In this document: piece after piece, positions 45,364 through 55,096 of the stretch
Numbering within the stretch: the stretch's first letter is position 1
How the letters are laid out: every line of letters starts with the position of its first letter
Notes under the pieces: generated by a model
Databases searched by the model: none
The model's input: only the letters and a program-made list of their open reading frames with translations
Told to the model about the DNA's origin: nothing
From: Bacteroidales bacterium
Lineage (GTDB): Bacteria > Bacteroidota > Bacteroidia > Bacteroidales > UBA12077
Assembly: GCA_028282785.1 (NCBI GenBank)
Contig: JANQHE010000055.1
Location: 37,161-101,160 of the forward strand
DNA length: 64,000 nt
Reading direction: 5' to 3'
Made by a program: the position numbers and the translations under genes

Positions 45364-45939
45364 ATGAACAAAATAGCAATCTTTGCTTCCGGTTCTGGCA
45401 CAAATGCCGAAAACATTATAAAGTTTTTCAAAGAAAATAAAAAAATTGAAATCTCATTCATTTTTTCGAACAATAAAAACGCATATGTAGTTGAAAGAGC
45501 TAAAAATCAAAATATTAAATATCATATTTTTTCTCGACCGGAATTCTATGAAAGTAAAAATATCCTTAAAATTTTAAAAGAAAATAAAATAGATTTCATT
45601 GTTTTAGCTGGTTTCTTATTGTTGATTCCCGAATATTTAATTAATGAATACCCAAACAAAATTATCAATATTCACCCTGCTTTACTGCCAAAATATGGAG
45701 GAAAAGGAATGTACGGAATGAATGTACATAATGCGGTAATTGAAAATAAAGAAATAGAAACAGGAATTACGATACATTATGTAAATAAGGAATACGACAA
45801 AGGAAGTATTATTTTTCAAGCTAAATGTCCAATTAATAAAAGTGACACCCCGGAAGATATTGCAAAAAAAGTGCACGAACTTGAGTACGCACACTTTCCT
45901 GTTATAATTGAAAATATTCTTTTAGATCAAAAATCATAG
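45364..45939 (+). CDS. purN: Phosphoribosylglycinamide formyltransferase PurN
   Basis: 191 residues from MNKIAIFASGSGTNAENIIKFF; the longest frame would start at a GTG 21 codons earlier with an unrelated extension. It transfers the formyl group from 10-formyl-THF to GAR in purine synthesis. Catalytic Asn-His are in INIHPALLPKYGGKG and the Asp in HYVNKEYDKGSIIFQ. It is divergent from acpP, and its last 13 bases overlap the 3' end of a convergent lipoprotein gene. Confidence 0.93.
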   Translation: MNKIAIFASGSGTNAENIIKFFKENKKIEISFIFSNNKNAYVVERAKNQNIKYHIFSRPEFYESKNILKILKENKIDFIVLAGFLLLIPEYLINEYPNKIINIHPALLPKYGGKGMYGMNVHNAVIENKEIETGITIHYVNKEYDKGSIIFQAKCPINKSDTPEDIAKKVHELEYAHFPVIIENILLDQKS

Positions 45940-46622
45940 TATTTACGACCAATATTAAAATTAAGTCCGAAATTAAATATAAAATGCTGATGATCGTAAT
46001 TAAGAGGTTCATCTCCCATTGGCACTGATACTCCAAACTGCGCAATAAATTTTACATATTTATATCCAATTTTTGAAGTGATAACAGGCTCAAAAAATAC
46101 ATTGTAATTGCCTGTTTGAAAGTTTGCTCCTTTAGGATCCATTTGCACTAATACAAAACGAGGAGAAAAGCTTCCATCATATATCCCCGTGGCTATTCCG
46201 ATCCCAGGTTGAATAAAAAAACGATTATACTTTGCATCTGTAATTTCTTCATCAAATAATGCATTTTCAAAAAAACCCTCGGCTTTTCCAAAGCCATATC
46301 CTCCATATACTTCAAAGCGCCCTTTATCACCTATTTTATCATAATATCCAATTCCGGCCTCAATAAATGAATGTTTATGAAAATCATCAGTTGTATCACT
46401 GGTATTGTTTCCATAACTTCCGTTTACCATAATTCCAATATTATCTGTAATTGCAACTGCAGTTTGCGCATCAAAATCACTATTTCCGGTAGCAATAGTT
46501 GCTTGAAATTCCCCTGCATTTGTAAACATTGGAGAATTTACCATATTAGGTACGTACTCCGGACTACACGAAGAAATTATAAATGCCAATCCAATGAAGA
46601 AAATTAATTTTCTTGTTTTCAT
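45927..46622 (-). CDS. Outer-membrane beta-barrel-like lipoprotein
   Basis: 231 residues. The lipoprotein signal peptide is KLIFFIGLAFIISSC (Cys about 19). The rest alternates polar and aromatic strands typical of a small barrel (FIEAGIGYYDKIG, RFEVYGGYGFG, RFFIQPGIGIATG, FIFNFGLNFNIGRKYYDF), ending in Phe as outer-membrane barrels do. I do not recognise a named family. Probably in the outer membrane. Convergent 13-base overlap with purN. Confidence 0.72.
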   Translation of the reverse strand: MKTRKLIFFIGLAFIISSCSPEYVPNMVNSPMFTNAGEFQATIATGNSDFDAQTAVAITDNIGIMVNGSYGNNTSDTTDDFHKHSFIEAGIGYYDKIGDKGRFEVYGGYGFGKAEGFFENALFDEEITDAKYNRFFIQPGIGIATGIYDGSFSPRFVLVQMDPKGANFQTGNYNVFFEPVITSKIGYKYVKFIAQFGVSVPMGDEPLNYDHQHFIFNFGLNFNIGRKYYDF

Positions 46623-46680
46623 GTTGTTAAGATTTTAGTGATAGAATGTTCGGGGAACCGAATGCAAATACCAAGCCAAA

Positions 46681-47937
46681 TTAAAATGAAACTGTTTCAA
46701 GTTCCTTTTTTAAATCGTTGATTGCAATTTGATATTCTTCCAAATCCTCTTCTGCAATTGGTTTTACCGGAGGAGCTTTAATTGAAAGTGGATTAACAAG
46801 ATGTCCGTTTTTCCAAATTCTAAAATCAAGGTGAGGTCCGGTTGAATATCCTGTACTTCCCACATAACCTACAACTTGTCCCTGTTTTACACGTTGACCA
46901 ACCTTTATCCCTTTTGGATATTTAGATAAATGATTATAACCTGATGTATAAACACTATTATGTTTTACTTTAATATAGTAACCTGCGGCCTTTCCATAAC
47001 CTTTTGCTATTACCGTTCCATCACCAATAGAATAGATTGGAGTACCGGCAGGCGCTGCGTAGTCTACTCCCCTGTGAGGTCTTCTAATTTTTAAAATCGG
47101 ATGCATTCTGCTATTTGAATAGCCTGAACTAATTCTTGAGAACCTTAAAGGTGCTTTTAAGAATTGTCTCCTAAGACTCTTTCCATTTTCATCAAAAAAG
47201 CTGTTTACGCCATCTTGTTCATATTCATAGGCAAGTAGCTCCTCTCCCCGATGAGTAAAGCTTGCCGCATAAATATTACCAATACCAATAGGAATGCTAT
47301 CTACAAATTGTTCATCGTACACAACTTTAAATTTATCGCCTTCTTCCAAACCAAAAAAATCAACAGTCCAGGCATATATTTCAGATAACCTTATTGCCAT
47401 CATAGGATCTATGTTATTTTCAATCATGGTTGACCATAAAGATGATGAAACCGTACCCGAGCATGATTTCCTGACATTTGTAATCTCTTTTTCTCCTTTA
47501 ATAGCATATGGTTCGCCACCTAGCGATATCTTTAAATATTCAGTCGGACTATGCGTGTACACAAAATAATTTAATGTTTCAGAACTATCCTTAGTAAAAT
47601 ATAAGCGGTAATGATTTCCAGCTTTAATTTTTCTAATATCAAAAACTGCCGATGCCCTGAATGTAGCTTTATTTACAATATCACTTTCCAATCCTGCGTC
47701 AGAAAGCAATTTTGCCAAATTATAATTACGCCGTATTCGATTTTGAACAACATTAAACGAGTCTAAGGTAATATCAAATTCCTTTTTAATATCATGGTAA
47801 ATTATATTCTGGTCAATTCCTACAGCATAAATATTCTTATTTCTACTAATTATCCTACTTTCTGATGATTTAATAAGAGATATTAAAATTACAATTACAC
47901 CAATTATACTTACTACTGATATTTTTTTAATATACAT
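46681..47937 (-). CDS. M23 family peptidoglycan DD-metallopeptidase
   Basis: 418 residues with an N-terminal membrane anchor or signal (VVSIIGVIVILISLI). An OapA/LysM-like middle part (about 60-260) precedes the LytM/M23 zinc peptidase domain: RPHRGVDYAAPAGTPIYSIGDG (first zinc His and Asp) and STGPHLDFRIWKNG (HxD-type zinc His). It cuts peptide crosslinks in the cell wall, in the periplasm; the domain order resembles MepM-type endopeptidases. Single gene. Confidence 0.92.
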   Translation of the reverse strand: MYIKKISVVSIIGVIVILISLIKSSESRIISRNKNIYAVGIDQNIIYHDIKKEFDITLDSFNVVQNRIRRNYNLAKLLSDAGLESDIVNKATFRASAVFDIRKIKAGNHYRLYFTKDSSETLNYFVYTHSPTEYLKISLGGEPYAIKGEKEITNVRKSCSGTVSSSLWSTMIENNIDPMMAIRLSEIYAWTVDFFGLEEGDKFKVVYDEQFVDSIPIGIGNIYAASFTHRGEELLAYEYEQDGVNSFFDENGKSLRRQFLKAPLRFSRISSGYSNSRMHPILKIRRPHRGVDYAAPAGTPIYSIGDGTVIAKGYGKAAGYYIKVKHNSVYTSGYNHLSKYPKGIKVGQRVKQGQVVGYVGSTGYSTGPHLDFRIWKNGHLVNPLSIKAPPVKPIAEEDLEEYQIAINDLKKELETVSF

Positions 47938-47990
47938 ACTACTAGATATTTACGTCGAATGTAAAAAATAAATTGCTTAATTTCAAATAA

Positions 47991-48845
47991 TTACACTTTT
48001 ATTCTATCAAAACCTCTTCCATAAACCCCCATTACACTGTTAACCGATATAAATGCATCGGGGTCGATCTCCTTAATAATTCTCAATATGTTATTGGATT
48101 CCTGCTTTTTAACTAAAACTATCAATATCTTCGACTCCTTTTTGGAATACCATCCTTTGCCATCAATCATTGTAATACCTCTATTCACATCAATTGCAAT
48201 TTTTTCTGCAATCTTTTCATACATTTTCGAAAATATAAATAACTGAACTGTTCTTTTTGCTCCGGTTAAGACAAGATCTATTGCGTAAGCAGTAACCGCC
48301 ATTGTTACATAACCATAAACAATTTTTTCTATGGATTTAAAAATTAAAAATGATGATGATATAATTATAACATCTGCATATAATATAATTTTACCGGGAC
48401 TGATATTTCGATACTTATTAATCATCATTGCAATGATATCCGTTCCTCCTGTACTTCCTCCCTGGCTAAAAACAATTCCAACACCAACACCAGCCATTAT
48501 ACCGCCAACAACTGCAGACATAAAATTTTCATCAACAATTGGTTCTTTAATAATATTTTGAAGTACAGAGAAAAAGAGTGTCAAGACCACAATAGAATAA
48601 ACTGTTTTTACACCAAAACTTTTACCTAATACTTTAAGGCTTATCAGTATAAGAATTGCATTGATAGTAAGATAAGGTATCCAAAGGGGTACATCAGTTG
48701 CATAGAAAATTAATGTTGCTACACCGGTAACACCACCGCCGGTAATTTCAGCCGGAATTAAAAAAGCTGTCCAACCTAAAGCATTAATAAAAAGGCCCAA
48801 CGTTATAATCGAATAGGCCTTTAAACTTTTTAGAAATTTACTCAT
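47991..48845 (-). CDS. YitT family membrane protein
   Basis: 284 residues. Five hydrophobic helices (about 10-165), including the conserved GWTAFLIPAEITGGGVTGVATL and GVGIVFSQGGSTGGTDIIAMMINKY motifs, followed by a soluble DUF2179 C-terminal domain (about 195-280, with ILVVLVKKQESNNILRIIKEIDPDAFISVN). Function of the family is not settled. It lies 14 bases after leuS and is probably co-transcribed. Confidence 0.87.
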   Translation of the reverse strand: MSKFLKSLKAYSIITLGLFINALGWTAFLIPAEITGGGVTGVATLIFYATDVPLWIPYLTINAILILISLKVLGKSFGVKTVYSIVVLTLFFSVLQNIIKEPIVDENFMSAVVGGIMAGVGVGIVFSQGGSTGGTDIIAMMINKYRNISPGKIILYADVIIISSSFLIFKSIEKIVYGYVTMAVTAYAIDLVLTGAKRTVQLFIFSKMYEKIAEKIAIDVNRGITMIDGKGWYSKKESKILIVLVKKQESNNILRIIKEIDPDAFISVNSVMGVYGRGFDRIKV

Positions 48846-48859
48846 TTCTGTTGTGTTGA

Positions 48860-51622
48860 TTATATCACAATATTAATAATCTTTTTCGGAACAAAAATAA
48901 CTTTCTTAGGTGTTTTTCCATCGATCCATTTCTGCGCCATTTCATGTTCCAGAACTTGTTGCTCCGCAGTTTTCGCATCAATATCCATAGGCAATTTAAT
49001 TTTAAATCTCATTTTGCCATTGAATGAAACAGGATATTCGAATGTGCTTTCAACCAAATATTTTTCTTCACACCTTGGAAATTCTGCGTAAGTAATACTT
49101 TCAGTATTTCCACACAAATGCCATATCTCTTCTGTAATATGCGGGGCAAAAGATGTTAAAAGAATGGTTAATGGTTCAAGAATCTCTCTTTTATTACATT
49201 TCAAATCATTTAATTCATTTACGCAGATCATAAATGCACTTACAGAAGTATTAAAAGAGAAACGCTCAATATCCTCTTGTACCTTTTTGATAGTTTTGTG
49301 TAAAACTTTTAATTCATCGTTGTTTGCTTTTTCTTCAGATATAGCAAAATTATTTTGCTCATCATGGAATAACCTCCAGAATTTACGCAAGAATTTATGC
49401 ACACCATCAATACCATTAGTATCCCATGGTTTTGACATTTCTAACGGGCCTAAAAACATTTCATACATACGTAAAGTATCAGCTCCGTATTTTTCTGCAA
49501 TATCATCCGGATTTACAACATTATAATATCTCTTAGACATTTTTTCGATTCCCCATCCACAAATATATTTACCGTCTTCCAGAATAAATTCCGCATCATT
49601 GAATTCAGGCCTCCATTTTTTGAAAGCTTCAATATCCAGCATATCATTGTTTACAATATTCACATCAACATGAAGTTCAGTAGTTTCATGCTTATCTTTT
49701 AGGTTCAACGAAATAAATTTATTGGTTCCATTTATTCTGTAAACATAATTGGAACGTCCCTGAATCATCCCTTGATTAACCAGTTTTTTAAACGGTTCTT
49801 TTTCGCATACTATTCCAAGGTCATATAAAAACTTATTCCAGAATCGTGAATAAATCAAGTGACCTGTAGCATGCTCCGTACCGCCTATATATAAATCCAC
49901 ATCACGCCAATATTCGTTTGCTTCTTTAGAAACAAGTTCGTTGTTATTTCGCGGATCCATATAGCGAAGATAATAAGCTGATGAACCTGCAAATCCCGGC
50001 ATAGTACTTAGCTCAATTGGATAACCATCTTTTGTTTTCCAATTTTCAGCTCTTCCTAATGGCGGTTGTCCATCTTCCGTAGGTAAATATTTATCAACCT
50101 CCGGTAATTCAAGTGGAAGATCCTCGTCTTCTAATGGATAAGCAATTCCATCTTTATAATAAATTGGGAATGGTTCTCCCCAATATCTTTGTCGTCCAAA
50201 AATCGCATCGCGTAATCTAAAGTTTACTTTACGATTACCTAATTGTCTTTTCTCTACTTCTTCTATGGCTGTAGGTATTGCCTGTTTTACATCCAATCCA
50301 TCTAAGAATCCGGAATTTACCATTTTTCCTTCCTTAGCATCATACGATTCCTCAGAAATATCACAACCTTTAATAATAGGTATTATAGGTAAATCGAAAT
50401 GTTTAGCAAAAGCATAATCGCGACTATCATGTGCAGGAACGGCCATTATTGCTCCGGTTCCATAACCTGCTAAAACATAATCACTAATCCAAATTGGAAT
50501 TTCTTTTCCCGTAAAAGGATTTATTGCAAAAGAACCTGTAAATACTCCTGTAATTTTACCGGTTTCAGCCATGCGTTCCCTTTCTGTACGTTTTTTAGTA
50601 GCTTCAAGATAAGCTTCAACCTCATCTTGCTGCTCAGCACTTGCAACCAGAGGAACATAATGACTTTCCGGTGCCAATACCATGAATGTTGCACCAAACA
50701 TTGTATCTGCCCGAGTAGTAAATATTAATATATCCACTCCTCCCTCAACAGTTTTAAAATAGACTTCAGCGCCTTCTGACTTTCCAATCCAGTTCTTTTG
50801 CATTTCAGTAAGAGATTCTGACCATTCTATATCGGATAATCCCTCTAATAATCTTTCTGCATATGCAGATACACGCAAAGACCATTGTTTCATCATTTTT
50901 TGTTCAACAGGATAACCTCCTCTTTCAGAAAGACCATCTTTAACTTCATCGTTTGCCAAAACAGTTCCTAATGCCGGACACCAGTTAACCATAGTATCAG
51001 CTAAGTATGCTATTCTGTAATTTAGAAGAATTTCTTGTTTTTTGGCCTCATCATACCCATTCCAATCCTCGGCTGTAAATTCCAGTTCCTCTGTAAAAGC
51101 AACATTTAAACTTTTCGATCCTTGTTTCTCGAACCTGTTTATAAGCTTTCCTATTGGCTCAGCTTTTTCGGTAACATTATCATAATAGTGATTAAACATT
51201 TGAATAAAAGCCCATTGAGTCCATTTATAATACTCAGGATCGCATGTTCTAACTTCTCTATCCCAATCATAGGAAAAACCTATTTTATTCAATTGCTCTC
51301 TATATCGTTTAATATTATTATCCGTTGTAATGGCAGGATGCTGACCTGTCTGAATTGCGTATTGTTCCGCGGGCAAACCAAACGCGTCGTAGCCCATAGG
51401 GTGTAATACATTGAATCCTTTTAATCTTTTATACCTGGAATATATATCTGAAGCAATATATCCTAAAGGGTGACCAACATGTAGTCCTGCCCCCGAAGGA
51501 TAAGGAAACATATCTAAAACATAATATTTAGGTTTTGAATTATCTACTTCTGCTTTAAAAGTTTTATTTTCATCCCAATATTTTTGCCACTTCTTTTCTA
51601 TTTCTCTGAAATTATATTCCAT
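48860..51622 (-). CDS. leuS: Leucyl-tRNA synthetase
   Basis: 920-residue class I synthetase. The HIGH signature is [15 protein letters not shown] (about 40-54), the editing domain spans about 250-440 ([33 protein letters not shown]), and the KMSKS loop is the variant KMSKR followed by YYN near 705. The anticodon-binding domain is C-terminal. It charges and proofreads tRNA-Leu. The next gene upstream, tRNA-Arg, is on the other strand. Confidence 0.97.
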   Translation of the reverse strand: MEYNFREIEKKWQKYWDENKTFKAEVDNSKPKYYVLDMFPYPSGAGLHVGHPLGYIASDIYSRYKRLKGFNVLHPMGYDAFGLPAEQYAIQTGQHPAITTDNNIKRYREQLNKIGFSYDWDREVRTCDPEYYKWTQWAFIQMFNHYYDNVTEKAEPIGKLINRFEKQGSKSLNVAFTEELEFTAEDWNGYDEAKKQEILLNYRIAYLADTMVNWCPALGTVLANDEVKDGLSERGGYPVEQKMMKQWSLRVSAYAERLLEGLSDIEWSESLTEMQKNWIGKSEGAEVYFKTVEGGVDILIFTTRADTMFGATFMVLAPESHYVPLVASAEQQDEVEAYLEATKKRTERERMAETGKITGVFTGSFAINPFTGKEIPIWISDYVLAGYGTGAIMAVPAHDSRDYAFAKHFDLPIIPIIKGCDISEESYDAKEGKMVNSGFLDGLDVKQAIPTAIEEVEKRQLGNRKVNFRLRDAIFGRQRYWGEPFPIYYKDGIAYPLEDEDLPLELPEVDKYLPTEDGQPPLGRAENWKTKDGYPIELSTMPGFAGSSAYYLRYMDPRNNNELVSKEANEYWRDVDLYIGGTEHATGHLIYSRFWNKFLYDLGIVCEKEPFKKLVNQGMIQGRSNYVYRINGTNKFISLNLKDKHETTELHVDVNIVNNDMLDIEAFKKWRPEFNDAEFILEDGKYICGWGIEKMSKRYYNVVNPDDIAEKYGADTLRMYEMFLGPLEMSKPWDTNGIDGVHKFLRKFWRLFHDEQNNFAISEEKANNDELKVLHKTIKKVQEDIERFSFNTSVSAFMICVNELNDLKCNKREILEPLTILLTSFAPHITEEIWHLCGNTESITYAEFPRCEEKYLVESTFEYPVSFNGKMRFKIKLPMDIDAKTAEQQVLEHEMAQKWIDGKTPKKVIFVPKKIINIVI

Positions 51623-51753
51623 AATATTTGGTTATTAAAAGATTTTATATTCAAACTGCGAAATTAGAAAAAGTTTACTAAAAATTAGCTATCATATTTG
51701 ATTAATACATGAATTGAAAAAGCCCAATAGAAGGAAGTTGTAAATTATTTTTA

Positions 51754-51761
51754 TAAATTTG
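51754..51761 (+). promoter_or_regulatory. Bacteroidota -7 promoter box for tRNA-Arg
   Basis: TAAATTTG matches TAnnTTTG and ends 14 bases before the mature tRNA 5' end. A TTG at 51738-51740 is closer than the usual -33 position. Confidence 0.45.
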
Positions 51762-51775
51762 CAGCACAACAAAAG

Positions 51776-51848
51776 GGCCCAGTAGTTCAATGGATAGAAT
51801 ATCAGATTTCGGCTCTGAGGGTTGGGGGTTCGAGTCCTCCCTGGGTCA
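51776..51848 (+). tRNA. tRNA-Arg (anticodon UCG)
   Basis: Full cloverleaf: 7-bp acceptor GGCCCAG/CTGGGTC with one G-T pair, D-arm GTTC...GAAT, anticodon stem TCAGA/TCTGA with loop TTTCGGC (anticodon TCG, reading CGA/CGN Arg codons), and T-arm GGGGG-TTCGAGT-CCTCC. Discriminator A. The 3' CCA is not encoded (ACA follows), so it is added enzymatically. A terminator hairpin starts 11 bases later. Confidence 0.95.
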
Positions 51849-51858
51849 CAAGCAAAAA

Positions 51859-51882
51859 AGGCTGGATTACCTCCAGCCTTTT
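51859..51882. terminator. Bidirectional terminator after tRNA-Arg
   Basis: Perfect 8-bp stem AGGCTGGA/TCCAGCCT with a TTACC loop. T-runs are present on both sides (TTTT on the plus strand, TTTTT from the A-run on the minus strand), so it serves tRNA-Arg and the convergent gene that ends at 51897. Confidence 0.85.
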
Positions 51883-51896
51883 ACATTTTAAATTTT

Positions 51897-52292
51897 CTAT
51901 TGCACTAAGAATAATTTTATCAACGACGATCCCAGTTTATTGTTTTCGTAATGAATTAATATATCATAAAAGCCTGTCTTTGTACACTTAAACATAAACT
52001 TTTCATAATATTTTCCATTTACATAGTTTGTTGCAACAACTTTATCATTCTCCAGAATCTCAACAACCGCTTCTCCGGGAAAATCACCAATATGATTTAA
52101 CACAGTAAATTTATATAATGAATTCTTATTTAATGTAATCGTTAGAAAATACTCATTTTCATATTGATTTGCACTTAACTTTTTTAATTCGAATTGAAAC
52201 TCTTTGATGAATATATCTTTTTGTGCAAATGAACTCGTAGAGATTAATTGTAACGAAACAATTGTAATGAAGAGATAAAGAATCTTTTTCAT
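51897..52292 (-). CDS. Secreted hypothetical protein (131 aa)
   Basis: 131 residues with a signal peptide (MKKILYLFITIVSLQLISTS, cleaved near SSFAQ). The mature part looks like one beta-sandwich domain (YFLTITLNKNSLYKFTVLNHIG, EAVVEILENDKVVATNYVNG, GFYDILIHYENNK), reminiscent of pre-peptidase or carbohydrate-binding folds that respond with 'fell through' strands; no specific family recognised. Probably periplasmic. Monocistronic, ending at the terminator shared with tRNA-Arg. Confidence 0.68.
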   Translation of the reverse strand: MKKILYLFITIVSLQLISTSSFAQKDIFIKEFQFELKKLSANQYENEYFLTITLNKNSLYKFTVLNHIGDFPGEAVVEILENDKVVATNYVNGKYYEKFMFKCTKTGFYDILIHYENNKLGSSLIKLFLVQ

Positions 52293-52433
52293 AGTAGTTT
52301 TATTAATAACAAAAATAGAAAATTCTCTATTTCGTTCTAAATTATCTTTTTATAATTCTAAGATAATTATTACAAATATAAGTTTTATTACATAATGTTT
52401 AAACTTTTCACAATACTAAATTAAGATTACAAA

Positions 52434-52460
52434 AAAGGAGGTGTAAAATACACCTCCTTT
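52434..52460 (-). terminator. Terminator of the ExbB/ExbD operon
   Basis: Perfect 12-bp stem AAAGGAGGTGTA/TACACCTCCTTT with a 3-base loop, 20 bases past the last exbD stop and followed on the minus strand by further T residues. The stem contains the anti-anti-SD string GGAGGT. Confidence 0.87.
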
Positions 52461-52480
52461 TATCTATATATAATTAGGTT

Positions 52481-52954
52481 TTATTCAATAGCTTCAACTT
52501 TTCTGGTAGAATAGTTAATTTTAAGAGCACTTGCTTTTCTCAACTCTTGTTTAACATCAACAATAATGCCCATTTTTGTAGTTTCATCAACTTTTAGTGA
52601 AACTGTCATAAGAGGACGTTCTTTTTCATCCATCTTTTCTCTTTCGGCTGCAACATAATCTCTGATATCTGCAACTTTGGCGAAAGCATCGTTAAGTTGA
52701 ATCCTAGGCTCTGTTCCATACATTTTCTGGAAAGTCTTTTTCGGTTTACCAATATTGATATAACTAACCAATGATTTTCTTTCCAGTTTTTTTACTTCGG
52801 TTGCACCAGGCAGTTTTTGTGAAATTTTCAATGTTTGCTCCCTCATTACGGTACTTACCATAAAGAAGAATAATAACATAAAAACGATATCTGGTAACGA
52901 AGCGGTTGAAACTGCAGGCATTCCGCCTTTTCCTTTTCGTTGAAATTTAGCCAT
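52481..52954 (-). CDS. exbD: ExbD/TolR family biopolymer transport protein (copy 2)
   Basis: 157 residues. One N-terminal membrane helix with the proton-carrying Asp in SLPDIVFMLLFFFMVSTVM (D22), then a periplasmic domain. It forms part of an ExbB-ExbD motor that uses the proton gradient to energise TonB-like or Tol-like envelope processes. It begins one base after the first exbD stop and is the last gene of the four-gene operon. Confidence 0.9.
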   Translation of the reverse strand: MAKFQRKGKGGMPAVSTASLPDIVFMLLFFFMVSTVMREQTLKISQKLPGATEVKKLERKSLVSYINIGKPKKTFQKMYGTEPRIQLNDAFAKVADIRDYVAAEREKMDEKERPLMTVSLKVDETTKMGIIVDVKQELRKASALKINYSTRKVEAIE

Positions 52955-52955
52955 A

Positions 52956-53540
52956 CTATTTCCCTCCTCCGATGTTTTTAGGTTCTGCTTCAGAAATAAT
53001 CTGAGGATAATATTCCTTTATTGCATCCTGCTTATCTTCAGTAAGATCATCATAAAATTTACCAAATTCGCGCATTGAAACCTCATCACGAACTTCATTA
53101 TAAGCTGCAATTAGCTCATTCTGCACCTTAATATACATTCCATATGAAGTTCCACGGTCGTTTTGTAACGATATTATTCCTTTAGAAATCATTCTTTCAC
53201 CCAGGAAATCAATTTCTCTTGGAGTTTTTTCCGGTAAATTCTCTTTATTCTCAGGATTAACAATAAATTCTTTAGCAGCTTCTCTAAGATTATAAACATT
53301 CATTTGTTGACCTTCAACTAAAAGCTGATCATTAGAATTAATAAGAACAACGTATACATTACGTTCTTTAATCTGATCATTATTATCAACCTGATCAGGA
53401 TTATACGGAGGTAATTTCCTAGATAATCCGGTGTCGATATCCATTGTAGTTGCTACAAGGAAGAAGATCAATAAAAGGAAAGCTATGTCGGCCATAGAAC
53501 CACCGTTAATTTCGGGAGTTTCTCTTGACTTTCTTGCCAT
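52956..53540 (-). CDS. exbD: ExbD/TolR family biopolymer transport protein (copy 1)
   Basis: 194 residues with the single membrane helix GGSMADIAFLLLIFFLVATTM, including the conserved Asp (D18), and a longer periplasmic domain than copy 2, ending in a Gly-rich tail. Two tandem exbD genes after one exbB are usual in Bacteroidota, where two ExbD types may assemble in one motor. It lies 52 bases after the small membrane protein gene. Confidence 0.9.
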   Translation of the reverse strand: MARKSRETPEINGGSMADIAFLLLIFFLVATTMDIDTGLSRKLPPYNPDQVDNNDQIKERNVYVVLINSNDQLLVEGQQMNVYNLREAAKEFIVNPENKENLPEKTPREIDFLGERMISKGIISLQNDRGTSYGMYIKVQNELIAAYNEVRDEVSMREFGKFYDDLTEDKQDAIKEYYPQIISEAEPKNIGGGK

Positions 53541-53592
53541 AAACTATTTTTTAAATGTTTGAGCAAGCAAGGTGTATAACCTTACTTAAATT

Positions 53593-54024
53593 TTATTTAA
53601 ATATCTTAGCTACTTCAGTATATATCATTGAAACAATAGCAACTATTGCCAATACATATATTGAATGTATCATTGTTCCTGCATACTTTAATGTTGAAGG
53701 AACGTCATATTGAACTAAATCAACATTTGTTATTCCCAATTGTTCTGTTGATGATAACATATATGCAATACCCACTACAATAATCAATACAAGGATTCCT
53801 AATAAACCTTTCTTTGCATTTTTAGGGTTTGTTATCATTTGAATAATTGGAAATATAATTGTGAATCCAACAGCAATTCCAGTTAATACATACGCCCATA
53901 AAATAAATATATTGGTATATGCTGGATCGCCGGTAATATCCTCACCACCTGCGTAAAATAAAACTGTTAATAATGCAGATATGGCAAGTAGGACTATTAA
54001 TAGTATCCTTAATATTTTAGCCAT
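53593..54024 (-). CDS. Four-helix membrane protein of the ExbB/ExbD cluster
   Basis: 143 residues with about four hydrophobic helices (about 5-25, 38-62, 72-90, 120-140). No named domain recognised. Genes of this size and topology regularly sit between exbB and the first exbD in Bacteroidota clusters, so a role as accessory subunit of the motor is inferred from position. It starts 8 bases after the exbB stop. Confidence 0.7.
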   Translation of the reverse strand: MAKILRILLIVLLAISALLTVLFYAGGEDITGDPAYTNIFILWAYVLTGIAVGFTIIFPIIQMITNPKNAKKGLLGILVLIIVVGIAYMLSSTEQLGITNVDLVQYDVPSTLKYAGTMIHSIYVLAIVAIVSMIYTEVAKIFK

Positions 54025-54032
54025 AGTTATAA

Positions 54033-54866
54033 TTATTTTTTAAGGTTGTATTTTACTAATATATCAATTAAAGAAATTGAAGCATCTTCCATATCATTAA
54101 CGATGCTATCGATCTTTGAAACAATATAATTATAAAATACTTGTAAGATAACCGCAACGATCAAACCAGATACGGTAGTAATCAATGCAACTTTAATACC
54201 TCCAGCTACTAATGTTGGAGAAATATCACCAGCTTTTTCGATAGAGTCGAATGCACCGATCATACCAATTACTGTACCCATGAAACCTAACATAGGAGCT
54301 GTAGCAATGAATAATGAAATCCAAGTGATGCCTTTTTCTAATAGTCCCATTTGAACCGACCCGTAAGAAACTACCGATTTTTCAACAACTTCGATTCCTT
54401 CTTCCATTCTGTCAAGACCTTGATAGAAAATACTAGCAACAGGACCTTTAGTATTACGACAAACTTCTTTTGCAGCTTCAACACCACCTTGGTTCAACGC
54501 TTCTTCAACAGCTAATAAAAGCTTGTTTGTGTTAGTTGATGCAAGGTTAAGGTAAATAATTCTTTCAATTGCAATTGCTAAACCTAAGATTAAACAAAGA
54601 AGCACAACTCCCATAAATCCAGGACCACCTTCGATGAACTTAAGTTTAATTTGTTTATGCAAAGTCTGAGTTTCTTCAACTTCAACTTCAGCAACTTCCT
54701 CAGCAGCTTCTTCTTCAACAACTGCCGATTCTTCCATAGCTTCTCCCATTCCCGTGGTATCAGCTTGTTCAACAGCTGTTTCTTCAGTCTCATCTTGAGC
54801 AACTGCATAGAATGACACTCCTAAAAGCATCCCAAAAACTGCTATAAATGCAAATAATTTTTTCAT
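54033..54866 (-). CDS. exbB: MotA/TolQ/ExbB proton channel protein
   Basis: 277 residues from MKKLFAFIAVFGMLLGVSFYAVA; the longest frame runs upstream through the tRNA-Ser gene and is not credible. After the signal-like helix comes an acidic linker of about 50 residues rich in Glu and Ala, then the channel domain with helices at about 80-100, 180-200 and 225-250 (GFMGTVIGMIGAFDSI and GGIKVALITTVSGLIVAV are the conserved pore segments). It forms the proton-driven stator with ExbD. First gene of the operon, 78 bases downstream of tRNA-Ser. Confidence 0.92.
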   Translation of the reverse strand: MKKLFAFIAVFGMLLGVSFYAVAQDETEETAVEQADTTGMGEAMEESAVVEEEAAEEVAEVEVEETQTLHKQIKLKFIEGGPGFMGVVLLCLILGLAIAIERIIYLNLASTNTNKLLLAVEEALNQGGVEAAKEVCRNTKGPVASIFYQGLDRMEEGIEVVEKSVVSYGSVQMGLLEKGITWISLFIATAPMLGFMGTVIGMIGAFDSIEKAGDISPTLVAGGIKVALITTVSGLIVAVILQVFYNYIVSKIDSIVNDMEDASISLIDILVKYNLKK

Positions 54867-54944
54867 GGTTTGTTTTCTGTTTAAATTATTAACGATTTTT
54901 ATGTTTGTAAAATTATTAAAAAAATAACTAATTAAAAATAATTG

Positions 54945-55034
54945 CGGAGAAAGAGGGATTCGAACCCTCGATACCGCTCCACACGGTATACACACTTTCC
55001 AGGCGTGCGCCTTCGACCACTCGGCCATTTCTCC
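54945..55034 (-). tRNA. tRNA-Ser (anticodon GGA)
   Basis: Class II tRNA of 90 bases with a long variable arm (TACCGTGTGGAGCGGTA). Acceptor GGAGAAA/TTTCTCC, anticodon stem CACGC/GTGTG with loop CTGGAAA (anticodon GGA, reading UCC/UCU), T-arm GAGGG-TTCGAAT-CCCTC, discriminator G. CCA is not encoded. It lies between ansA and exbB on the same strand and may share their transcript. Confidence 0.96.
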
Positions 55035-55096
55035 TTCACATATTTCTCCCCAATTTAGGGGCACAAAATACAAAAAAATAAGCAAAATCAAATAAT

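Noticed and set aside
54867..55091. N-terminal extension of ExbB by 75 residues
   Set aside because: The extension is a translation of the tRNA-Ser gene; the real start is the ATG giving MKKLFAFIAVFG at 54866.
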